This document shows, one piece after another, positions 16,878 through 24,596 of a stretch of 64,000 bases of DNA. Numbering within the stretch: the first letter of the stretch is position 1; each line of letters starts with the position of its first letter. The stretch comes from Clostridium sp. AWRP (GTDB lineage Bacteria > Bacillota > Clostridia > Clostridiales > Clostridiaceae): NCBI RefSeq assembly GCF_004006395.2, contig NZ_CP029758.2, positions 1,488,001 to 1,552,000 on the forward strand, in the 5' to 3' direction. A program made the position numbers and the translations under genes. The notes below the pieces were generated by a model. That model had not been told where the DNA came from, did not search any database, and saw nothing but the letters and a program-made list of their open reading frames with translations.

Positions 16878-17855
16878 ATGAAAGATTATAAGGGTATTCT
16901 CATTTATGTGGAACAAAATGAAGGCATTATACACAAAGTGAGTTATGAACTCATTAATAAAGCAAAGGAGCTCTGCAAACAGAGTAATGCACCACTATAC
17001 TGTTTGGTTCTTGGAGATGAAGGCATAGATGTTAAAGAGCTGAATTACTGCGGAGCAGATAAAGTATTTTATATGAAAGATGGATGTTTTGAAAAACCGG
17101 AAGAATGTCTGTTTAAGGATAACATAGTTAAATTTGTGAAAGAATACAAACCAGAAACTATATTGATAGGTGCTACTAATTTTGGACGTTCTCTTGCACC
17201 TAGAATTGCAGCAGCTTTGAAAATAGGGCTTACGGCAGATTGTACGGATTTAAAAGTGGATGAAGATGGAAAACTTATACAGGTTAGGCCAGCTTTTAGT
17301 AATAATATCTTTGCTCATATAAAATCAAAAGGTTTTCCCCAAATGGCTACAGTGAGGTATAAAGAATTTAATGAGGCAGAGGGAAATGAAAAAATGGATA
17401 TAAATGTTTCAGTAATAGAACCTTATGTTAGGTCATATGACAAAATAAGTTGGATACAGGAATTTAGTGAAGAAAATTTTGATATTACAGAAGCAGAAGT
17501 TGTAGTTGCTGCTGGCAGGGGAATTAAAAAAGCAGAAGATTTACATATGCTTGAAGAATTAGCTTCATTACTTGGTGGCAAAATTGGAGCATCAAGGGCT
17601 CTTGTAGATGCGGGAATGATTGGAAGTGCCCATCAAATAGGTTACAGCGGAAACAGGGTAAAGCCAAAGCTTTACATCGCCTGTGGTATATCCGGTGCTC
17701 CACAGCATATAGCAGGTATGAAGGAATCAGAAATTATTGTTGCCATTAATAGTGATCCTTCTGCGCCCATATTTAATATTGCAGACTACGGATATGTAGG
17801 AGATTTATATGAAGTTATTCCAAAAATGATTGAAGAAATAAATTCAAGTAAATAA
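16878..17855 (+). CDS. etfA: Electron-transfer flavoprotein alpha subunit
   Basis: This 325-residue partner of EtfB has an N-terminal alpha/beta domain (about 1-190) and the C-terminal FAD-binding domain with GRGIKKAEDL, GASRALVDAGM, QIGYSGNRVKP, the GISGAPQHIAGM loop and NSDPSAPIFNIADYGYVGDL. All expected FAD-contact motifs are present. There is no cysteine-rich ferredoxin segment at the N-terminus, an extension that some anaerobe EtfA proteins carry. An AGGTGG site precedes the ATG. It sits between etfB and the dehydrogenase in one operon. Confidence 0.94.
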   Translation: MKDYKGILIYVEQNEGIIHKVSYELINKAKELCKQSNAPLYCLVLGDEGIDVKELNYCGADKVFYMKDGCFEKPEECLFKDNIVKFVKEYKPETILIGATNFGRSLAPRIAAALKIGLTADCTDLKVDEDGKLIQVRPAFSNNIFAHIKSKGFPQMATVRYKEFNEAEGNEKMDINVSVIEPYVRSYDKISWIQEFSEENFDITEAEVVVAAGRGIKKAEDLHMLEELASLLGGKIGASRALVDAGMIGSAHQIGYSGNRVKPKLYIACGISGAPQHIAGMKESEIIVAINSDPSAPIFNIADYGYVGDLYEVIPKMIEEINSSK

Positions 17856-17868
17856 TGGAGGCTTGGTG

Positions 17869-19254
17869 ATGGAACGAGGAACAATTGATTATTTAATAAA
17901 TACTGTTGGCAGCGACTTTGTAATAACAAATCCGGAGCAAAAGTTATCTTATATGTATGATGAAATAGAACATAATGTAAGACCTAAGGTAAATATGGAC
18001 TCGGTAGTTGTGAAGCCGCTCAATTCAAAGGAAATATCTGAAATTGTAAAGTATGCAGGTGAAAACAAAATCCCTATTGTAGTACATGGTGGTGGGACAG
18101 GACTCTGCGGAGGCGCTAGCCCGATAAAAGAAAGTATTGTAATTTCAATGGAGAGAATGAATAAAATCATTGAAATAGATGAGAAAAATATGATGGCAGT
18201 AGCTGAAGCAGGTGTTACACTGGCTCAGCTGATTGAAGAATTGGAAAAGCACAGTGGAATATGTTTTCCTGTGCATCCTGGAGATGAGGGAGCACAAATG
18301 GGAGGTATGGTTGCAACCAATGCAGGCGGAGCAAGAGCTGTAAAACATGGTATTATGAGAAATCATATAAAAGGTATTGAAGTAGTTCTACCAAATGGTG
18401 AAATACTAAACTTTGGCGGGAAATTACTTAAGGACAATACAGGATATAACCTTTTGCAGTTGATTATGGGAAGTGAAGGAACTCTTGCCATTATAACAAA
18501 GATTACTTTTAGATTGTATCCTGAAGATAAATTTACGGCCTCCATAGTGCTAGCTTTTGAAAATATAAGTGATGCCTCAAATGCAGTTCTAGAAATTATG
18601 AAAAATGGAGTTGCTCCACTTGCAGTAGAATATCAGGACAGATATTTAAATGTAAAATCTGCTGAAATACTTGGACTTCACTGGCCTCTTGATAAGGGCA
18701 TGGCGGATCTTCTTATTATTTTATCAGAGAAAAGTGAGGAAGCATTATATGCCTCCTGCCAAATAATTTATAATGTGTGCAAGAAATATAATGCAAGTAA
18801 AGCTGTATTTGCAGGAACTAAAAAAGAGCAGGCTGAAATGCTTGCCATAAGAAGCGGCAGTTATGAAGTAATAAAGGAGAATATTGCTTATTCCTTTGAT
18901 ATGGCAGTTCCGGCAGGATATATGCCTGACTTTTTAAATGATTTGTGGAAACTTGTGGATTCCTACGGTACAAAGTCTTATATAACAGCACATTTGGCTG
19001 ATGGAAATGTACATAACGATATTTATATGGTGGATGGTAAAAATCCTGAGTATTTGGAAGAACTTAAAATGAAAATGTATAAGCTCTGCTTTAAATATGG
19101 TGGTACTTTAACCGGGGAGCACGGTATAGGAAAGCTGAGAATAAAGGATTTAACTCTTCAGAAGTCGAAAGCGGAAATTGAGCTTATGAAGAGCATAAAA
19201 AGGGCATTTGACCCCAATAATATTCTTAATCCAGGTACAGTGCTGGAAATGTAA
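17869..19254 (+). CDS. FAD-linked 2-hydroxyacid dehydrogenase (GlcD/LctD type)
   Basis: This 461-residue flavoenzyme has a FAD_binding_4 domain (about 35-175; HGGGTGLCGGASP, FPVHPGDEGAQMGGMVATNAGG, GSEGTLAIITKI) and a C-terminal FAD-oxidase domain with HLADGNVHNDIY and GTLTGEHGIGKLR, where the histidines bind substrate or metal in relatives. It most likely oxidises D-lactate or glycolate and passes electrons to the EtfAB encoded just before it. TTG (17863) and GTG (17866) are also in frame, but ATG 17869 is best spaced from GGAGG at 17857-17861. Gene order supports lactate oxidation coupled to Etf. Confidence 0.9.
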   Translation: MERGTIDYLINTVGSDFVITNPEQKLSYMYDEIEHNVRPKVNMDSVVVKPLNSKEISEIVKYAGENKIPIVVHGGGTGLCGGASPIKESIVISMERMNKIIEIDEKNMMAVAEAGVTLAQLIEELEKHSGICFPVHPGDEGAQMGGMVATNAGGARAVKHGIMRNHIKGIEVVLPNGEILNFGGKLLKDNTGYNLLQLIMGSEGTLAIITKITFRLYPEDKFTASIVLAFENISDASNAVLEIMKNGVAPLAVEYQDRYLNVKSAEILGLHWPLDKGMADLLIILSEKSEEALYASCQIIYNVCKKYNASKAVFAGTKKEQAEMLAIRSGSYEVIKENIAYSFDMAVPAGYMPDFLNDLWKLVDSYGTKSYITAHLADGNVHNDIYMVDGKNPEYLEELKMKMYKLCFKYGGTLTGEHGIGKLRIKDLTLQKSKAEIELMKSIKRAFDPNNILNPGTVLEM

Positions 19255-19372
19255 CTATATAAAGTTTCAAAACGAATTACTAAGGGTTTATTACAAATAC
19301 CGCAATATCTTACAATACATAAATATAACAATTTGATATTATAGTCGTATAAAATTATTGGAGGTAATGAAT

Positions 19373-19753
19373 GTGAATATTGGTAATTGTTTTGAAAATG
19401 GACAAATTGGTACTATATCTGAAATTATTAAATCAAAAGATAGGACTTTTAATCCTCACCCAAAGTTTAAAGGCGTTTGTCTAAAAAATCTTGTAACAGG
19501 AGATATGACAAATAATAAAATTAGCTGCGTTTTAGTTAGGGTTGAGCCATTCTGCACATTAGATACTCATGTACATGAAAATAGCTTAGAAATACATGAA
19601 GTTATTTCTGGTGACGCAACCTGCTATATTGGTGAAAATAAAATTAATTATACAGTAGGTACTGTTGGCGTTATTCCTGAAAATGTTTCTCATAAAGTAG
19701 AAGCAGGGAAAAACGGAATATATATTCTTGCCAAATTTTCACCTGCTCTTTAA
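19373..19753 (+). CDS. Small cupin-domain protein
   Basis: This roughly 126-residue single-domain cupin has the metal-ligand pattern HVHENSLEIHE (histidines and glutamate of motif 1) and a second motif ending GVIPENVSHKVEA. GGAGG at 19360-19364 is well spaced for GTG 19373; ATG 19367 is in frame but only 2 bases away. Cupins of this size bind metals or small ligands, and the catalysed reaction, if any, is unknown. It lies 119 bases after the dehydrogenase and overlaps the convergent AraC gene by 4 bases, so it may be part of the lactate locus or answer to the AraC regulator. Confidence 0.8.
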   Translation: MNIGNCFENGQIGTISEIIKSKDRTFNPHPKFKGVCLKNLVTGDMTNNKISCVLVRVEPFCTLDTHVHENSLEIHEVISGDATCYIGENKINYTVGTVGVIPENVSHKVEAGKNGIYILAKFSPAL

Positions 19754-20529
19754 TCAAAATTTCTGCAGCTGCTTTTAAATTGCATTGGTGTTATACCAAT
19801 ATGCTTTTTAAAAGTATTGCATAGATGGCTTTCATCTGAAAAATTGAAATTAAATACTAAGTCGGAAAAGGGCTGCTGTTTTAGCAGCCCTTTTCGGATC
19901 TGCTTTATTTTTTCTTGCATATAAAATTGATATGGAGTAACGCCCATTTGATTTTTAAATAATCTTAGTAAATGATATTTTGACATATTAACATAATTTG
20001 ATAATTCTTGCAAATTAAAAGTTTTATTCAAATTATCTTTTATAAAATCTGAAGTTAATGATATTATTTTGCTGTTCGTGTACTTTTTATAATTATGATC
20101 TATTTTTATATATTGTTTCAGAAAATACAATAGTATATTTTCAAAATAAACAGTATTATTACCATGATTATACTTTTGTATCATGTTTAAAATTGTCATT
20201 CCTACTATTTTATCTTTAAAAACATACCTCCATAAGGAATTATTATTATATTTTTTTACATTAGAATTCACACATAACACTATATACTCATATTGAGTTT
20301 TATTAATTGCAGAAATTGTATGTTCAATGTGTGGAGGAATAACATATACATCACCTTTTTCTAACAAGTATTCTTGTTGTTCTACGTTTAATCGCATTAT
20401 TCCATTTGTAACTATTCCAATGCAAAATGCATTATGGCTGTGTCGTGGAAATGAATGAAAACTTTTTCCTCTAATTATTTCAATATTTTTATTACAATAG
20501 AAATTAATTTTATTTTTTTCTCTATACAT
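19750..20529 (-). CDS. AraC-family regulator with N-terminal cupin sensor
   Basis: This roughly 259-residue regulator has an N-terminal cupin-like ligand domain (KGDVYVIPPHIEHTISA region) and a C-terminal AraC double helix-turn-helix (from FNLQELSNYVNMSKYHLLRLFKN to GITPMQFK). The ATG at 20529 is spaced 9 bases from a GGTG site; an in-frame GTG at 20541 overlaps it. The effector is not known. The gene is convergent with the cupin gene, so its own targets could be that cupin or the etf operon. A strong hairpin lies inside the coding sequence at 19866-19894. Confidence 0.88.
   Translation of the reverse strand: MYREKNKINFYCNKNIEIIRGKSFHSFPRHSHNAFCIGIVTNGIMRLNVEQQEYLLEKGDVYVIPPHIEHTISAINKTQYEYIVLCVNSNVKKYNNNSLWRYVFKDKIVGMTILNMIQKYNHGNNTVYFENILLYFLKQYIKIDHNYKKYTNSKIISLTSDFIKDNLNKTFNLQELSNYVNMSKYHLLRLFKNQMGVTPYQFYMQEKIKQIRKGLLKQQPFSDLVFNFNFSDESHLCNTFKKHIGITPMQFKSSCRNFD
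19866..19894 (+). terminator. Terminator-like hairpin inside the AraC gene
   Basis: AAAAGGGCTGCT pairs perfectly with AGCAGCCCTTTT around a 5-base loop. On the plus strand it ends in TTTT, 113 bases past the cupin stop, so it may terminate the cupin transcript within the convergent gene. Confidence 0.45.
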
Positions 20530-20663
20530 ACTAATAATCACCTACTTACAATTTAATTATATTAATATATAAAGATGTTTGCATAATCAATTTAATAATA
20601 AGCATTCTCGCATCACTTTGCAATATTTTATTATTAGGTCCAGCTAAACAAAATGTAACCTAA

Positions 20664-21365
20664 TCATTTAAGCTTTTTAAGCAATTCTATATCTATTTTT
20701 TTAAGATGATTTATTAGAGCCTCTTCAGCACCATCGGGGTTGTGGCTTTCTATAGCTTTAAGGATGTATAAGTGTTCTTCATATATATTATGTATAGATT
20801 TTTCTTCGTATAGTGAAATATTTACGGTTTTGTCAATAAAAATATCCATTAAGTAGGAAAGACTGTTCCATGTAGTGATAAATAATTCATTACCTGATAA
20901 TTTGATGATTTCATAGTGGAATTCTTTATCAAACTCTGCTTTTTTACTTTCATTATTTTCATTTATCATACTTTTATATATTTTATACAATTTTTTTATG
21001 TCTTGTTTTGAGGCTTTTTTGGCAGCAGCTCTTACAGAGGAAGATTCCAAGACTTCTCTAAGATCAAATAAGTCTTCAATACTCCCATTGCTCAATTTAA
21101 AAGATATGGACAGTGGCTTATAGTAACTGTCATTAATATTGTTGGATATAAAGTTTCCCTGACCATGCTTCCTCTCGATTAAGCCAATTATTTCGAGAGC
21201 TTTTAAAGCTTCTCTTAAAGCCGGACGTCCAACCTTCCATATTTCTGTTAGTTGTCTTTCAGGCGGTAATTTATCGCCAATTTTCAATTCATCATGTAAT
21301 ATCATATTTTGTATTTTTTCAATAATAGATTGAACTACATTTTTATTTTCAGTGGTTTCAAACAT
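20664..21365 (-). CDS. GntR-family regulator, FadR subfamily (LldR/PdhR-like)
   Basis: This 233-residue regulator has an N-terminal winged helix (IIEKIQNMILHDELKIGDKL then PPERQLTEIWKVGRPALREA) and an FCD effector domain of about 130 residues with the metal-binding acidic and histidine positions (FDKEFHYEIIKLSG; EEHLYILKAIE). FadR-subfamily members respond to organic acids such as lactate, pyruvate or glycolate. A TGGT-N3-ACCA site typical of this subfamily lies on the etfB promoter 4.6 kb away, so the likely target is the Etf/dehydrogenase operon. The start follows GAAGGAG. It is divergent from the OPT transporter gene. Confidence 0.9.
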   Translation of the reverse strand: MFETTENKNVVQSIIEKIQNMILHDELKIGDKLPPERQLTEIWKVGRPALREALKALEIIGLIERKHGQGNFISNNINDSYYKPLSISFKLSNGSIEDLFDLREVLESSSVRAAAKKASKQDIKKLYKIYKSMINENNESKKAEFDKEFHYEIIKLSGNELFITTWNSLSYLMDIFIDKTVNISLYEEKSIHNIYEEHLYILKAIESHNPDGAEEALINHLKKIDIELLKKLK

Positions 21366-21631
21366 AGTAACTCCTTCGCATATTTAAGTCTATATAATGT
21401 TATCATAAGTGGGTCAGAAATTGAAGTGTATGTTAAAGATGTATGTAATGAGAAGCCTAAAGTTAGAATAATTTGTTATTGTTGCTCACAAATAGTAGCA
21501 GTATTGCAAGTTAGAAACCATTCTAATTTATTTAACAAACAAATCTTTTCATTTATAAAAATTTAAAAGTGCATTTTTAGCATCAATTATGCTATAATTA
21601 TGATTGTAAAATATAAAGGGAGGTACATATA

Positions 21632-23554
21632 ATGAATAAAAAGTTATCTAAAGATGCATATGGCGGCGTAGCTGGTAAAGACTATGTCCCTTACATTTCC
21701 AGTGGCTCTAAATCTGGTGGAAATGTTGCTGTATTAGCAATTGGTATTATTCTAGCAGTACTATTTGCAGCATCTACTGCCTATTCAGGTATGAAATCAG
21801 GACTTACAGTTGCTGCTGGTATACCTGGTTCTATAATAGGTTCTGTATTTATAGCTATATTTGCTAAACAGAAAGGTATCCTTGGCAAAAATTTGGTTCA
21901 AGGTATGTCAAGTGGTGGAGAATCTATCGCTAGTGGTATGATATTTGTTTTGCCAGCAATAATCTTAATAGGTTCAAAATTTTCTTTTTGGGAAGGTTTT
22001 GTTGTTGGTGTAGGAGGTGTTTTATTCGGGATAGGAATAGCTTCGCTTGTTTACAATTATTTAATAATTGAAGAACATGGCAAATTAATGTACCCTGAGT
22101 CAATGGCTATATCTGAGACACTTGTTGCTTCAGAAGGTGCCAAAGAATCAGTGAAGTACATGGGAATAGGCTTTGGAATAGGCGGTATTATAACTGTTTT
22201 TACTAGTTCATTTTTAAATGTAGCTAACAGTGTTATAAGCTATGTAAACGAGTCCTTTTACAAGTGGAAATTTGAAGTCGAAGCTAACCCTCTATTATTA
22301 GGTATAGGATTTATAGTTGGCATAGATGTTTCCTTAACTATGTTTGCTGGTTCTATATTATCTAACTTTGCTGTTACACCTTTAATAGGTTATTTTGTTT
22401 CTCTTGGTAAAGGCGGTGCAACTGTATGGAATAATTCACATGTTGCTTTAAGTGCCATGCAAGTTAAGGATATAACAGGCAGTTATGTAAAATATATCGG
22501 AGCAGGTATGATGCTTTCTGGAGGCTTTATAGGAGCTATAAAACTTATACCAACTATAGTATCTTCTATAAAAGAAACTCTTGGTGCTAAGTCTTCAAAG
22601 GGTTCTAGCAGTTCATCTGCTGAAAATCTAATATTATTTGGTGGTATAGTAATAGGATTTATAGGTGGTTTCATGATATCTGGTGGTAATATACTAATGG
22701 CAATAACTGCTTCTATTTTATCACTAGTATTATCATTATTATTTGTTATAGTTGCTGGTCGTTTAACTGGTACTATAGGAACTTCGAATCTTCCCGTATC
22801 TGGTATGACTATAGCTTCTATAGTTATTGTAACATTATTATTTGTTACAATGGGATGGAAAAGTTCTGTAAATAACAGGTCTTTACTTTTGTTTGGTACA
22901 TTTATAGTTACTGCTATATCTGCAGCTGGTGGTTACTGTCAATCACAAAAAGTTACTTTTATAGTTGGCGGTGACAAAAATGAAATGCAAAAATACTTTG
23001 CTATAGCTGGTATAGTTGGTGCTGCAGTAGTTACTGGTGTTATACTATTACTTTCAAGCCAGCTTGCTATGACTGGTGATAACGTACCATTTGCATTGCC
23101 TCAGGCTAATCTAATGTCAACATTAACTGGTGGTATAATGTCAGGTAGTTTACCTTGGGTTATGATAATTGTTGGTATTGTTATGGGACTTACTTTATTC
23201 TTATTAAAACTTCCTGTAATGACAATTGCCATAGGATTCTATTTGCCAATATCTACAAATGCCATAATATTAATAGGTGCATTTGTTCGTCTATTTGTAG
23301 AAAAGACTTCTAAAACTGAAAAGCAAAAAGAGGCTAGAGTTTCTAATGGTGTAAGTTTATCATCTGGACTTGTTGCTGGTGGTTCCATAATAGGACTTGT
23401 AGGTATAATACTTATAAATGTATTAAAAGTTATAAAAGTAGGTGAACCAAGTGGATTTGCTGCTTCTAATGGCATGGGATATGTAGTATTAGCAGTTCTA
23501 ATAATAGCATCCATAATACCTATAATGAAGAGTAAGGGAAAAAATGCCCAATAA
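21632..23554 (+). CDS. OPT-family oligopeptide transporter
   Basis: This 640-residue protein has about 14-16 hydrophobic segments and the OPT family's glycine-rich pattern (AYSGMKSGLTVAAGIPGSII; MYPESMAISETLVASEGA). OPT proteins are proton-coupled importers of peptides, glutathione or metal chelates. It starts at ATG 21632 after GGGAGG, with a TATAAT-like box at 21590-21600. The gene overlaps a PqqD-like gene by 11 bases, so both are made together. The cargo may be a modified peptide; that is inferred only from this pairing. Confidence 0.9.
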   Translation: MNKKLSKDAYGGVAGKDYVPYISSGSKSGGNVAVLAIGIILAVLFAASTAYSGMKSGLTVAAGIPGSIIGSVFIAIFAKQKGILGKNLVQGMSSGGESIASGMIFVLPAIILIGSKFSFWEGFVVGVGGVLFGIGIASLVYNYLIIEEHGKLMYPESMAISETLVASEGAKESVKYMGIGFGIGGIITVFTSSFLNVANSVISYVNESFYKWKFEVEANPLLLGIGFIVGIDVSLTMFAGSILSNFAVTPLIGYFVSLGKGGATVWNNSHVALSAMQVKDITGSYVKYIGAGMMLSGGFIGAIKLIPTIVSSIKETLGAKSSKGSSSSSAENLILFGGIVIGFIGGFMISGGNILMAITASILSLVLSLLFVIVAGRLTGTIGTSNLPVSGMTIASIVIVTLLFVTMGWKSSVNNRSLLLFGTFIVTAISAAGGYCQSQKVTFIVGGDKNEMQKYFAIAGIVGAAVVTGVILLLSSQLAMTGDNVPFALPQANLMSTLTGGIMSGSLPWVMIIVGIVMGLTLFLLKLPVMTIAIGFYLPISTNAIILIGAFVRLFVEKTSKTEKQKEARVSNGVSLSSGLVAGGSIIGLVGIILINVLKVIKVGEPSGFAASNGMGYVVLAVLIIASIIPIMKSKGKNAQ

Positions 23555-23891
23555 CAACGAAGAGGTCTTAAATATAATATTTAAAATCTCTGATAATTTA
23601 GAATATGAGGTAGATGAAGACAGCATTGTGACTATACTTGAGAAGCAAGATCATAAGATTCAGAAGTTTTTTAGAAAAATTAAATTTAGAATTCCAGAAT
23701 ACAAAAAAATTACTCTAGATGAATATTCAAGTTATGTGTTTTTACAGATAGATGGAAAGAAAACTGTAAAAGCTATTGGAGAAAATTTAGAAGCAAAGTA
23801 TGGTGATAAAGTTAATCCGCTTTATGAAAGATTGTTGTTATTTTTAAATCATATTAATGTTAATTGTCACTATATAGAAAAAATGAATTAA
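23544..23891 (+). CDS. PqqD-like peptide-binding protein
   Basis: This 115-residue protein starts inside the end of the OPT gene. Residues about 50-112 (LDEYSSYVFLQIDGKKTVKA, then FLNHINVNCHYIEK) match the PqqD fold, in which a small winged helix presents a precursor peptide to a radical-SAM enzyme. A 45-residue N-terminal extension ends in a basic KIQKFFRKIKFRIPEYKK segment. No precursor peptide or radical-SAM partner is adjacent. An AAGGGA site precedes the ATG. It may hand peptides to or from the OPT transporter; this is inference. Confidence 0.7.
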   Translation: MPNNNEEVLNIIFKISDNLEYEVDEDSIVTILEKQDHKIQKFFRKIKFRIPEYKKITLDEYSSYVFLQIDGKKTVKAIGENLEAKYGDKVNPLYERLLLFLNHINVNCHYIEKMN

Positions 23892-23980
23892 TTATAAAAG
23901 ATGGTACTATGTGATAGCTGCCATCTTTATTTTTATGAACTTTTATAAATTTTAAACAGAATGTATAAGCAAATCTGCTA

Positions 23981-24039
23981 TTGACATATTTAGAAGTAAG
24001 TATTAATATATAATATAGTTGATTATGATTATCAATATC
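23981..24039 (+). promoter_or_regulatory. feo promoter with Fur box
   Basis: TTGACA (23981-23986) and TAATAT (24004-24009) are 17 bases apart. A Fur box at 24021-24039 matches GATAATGATAATCATTATC at 16 of 19 positions and covers the expected transcription start. Iron-loaded Fur would therefore repress the feo operon. Confidence 0.88.
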
Positions 24040-24077
24040 AATTATAAAAAGTTTACTGTTTTTAGGAGAGTGATATT

Positions 24078-24314
24078 ATGGCACATAGTATGAGACTTGA
24101 TGAAGTTAAAATTAAATCAAGGGTTAAGGTAGTTCAAATATTGCCTGAAAGTAAAGTTAGGAGAAAAATTATGGATATGGGAATTGTAAGAGGAACTGAA
24201 ATTTTTCTGGCAGGAAAAGCTCCTATGGGTGATCCAATAGAACTTCAACTTAGAGGATACAGTTTAAGTTTAAGAAAAAATGAAGCAAAAGATATTTTAG
24301 TAGAGCTAGTATAA
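24078..24314 (+). CDS. feoA: FeoA-like protein, first copy
   Basis: This 78-residue SH3-like protein is a cytoplasmic accessory of the FeoB ferrous iron channel. It shows the family pattern RRKIMDMGIVRGTEIFLAGKAPMGDPIELQLRGYSLSLRK. A GGAGAG site precedes the ATG and a Fur-controlled promoter lies upstream. The next gene encodes a second, clearly different FeoA 24 bases downstream. Two FeoA copies ahead of FeoB are common in clostridia; which one contacts FeoB cannot be told here. Confidence 0.93.
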   Translation: MAHSMRLDEVKIKSRVKVVQILPESKVRRKIMDMGIVRGTEIFLAGKAPMGDPIELQLRGYSLSLRKNEAKDILVELV

Positions 24315-24338
24315 AAAATTTTTTGGGAGGTGATTCGT

Positions 24339-24572
24339 ATGATTGAAAGCAATATGCCGTTAAATGCTGTCTCAATGGGGAGAAGCGCCGAAATAAAAGA
24401 TGTAGTTGGAAGTGAAATTATGTGCAGAAAGCTTATGGAAATGGGGCTTAGTAAGGGAACTATAATTAAAATAATGAATAATGACATAGGCCATTTGGTA
24501 GTAAAACTTGGTGAAACCAGGCTTGTACTTGGACGTTCAATGGCACAAAAAGTTATGGTTAGAGAAGTTTAA
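24339..24572 (+). CDS. feoA: FeoA-like protein, second copy
   Basis: This 77-residue second FeoA has the core CRKLMEMGLSKGTIIKIMNN and ends RLVLGRSMAQKVMV, with a different N-terminus from the first copy. ATG 24339 is correctly spaced from GGGAGGTG, while the GTG at 24330 lies inside that site. It precedes feoB by 24 bases in the same operon. The two copies may act as different regulators of FeoB. Confidence 0.93.
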   Translation: MIESNMPLNAVSMGRSAEIKDVVGSEIMCRKLMEMGLSKGTIIKIMNNDIGHLVVKLGETRLVLGRSMAQKVMVREV

Positions 24573-24596
24573 AGTTAATATATTGGAGGCTTGATG

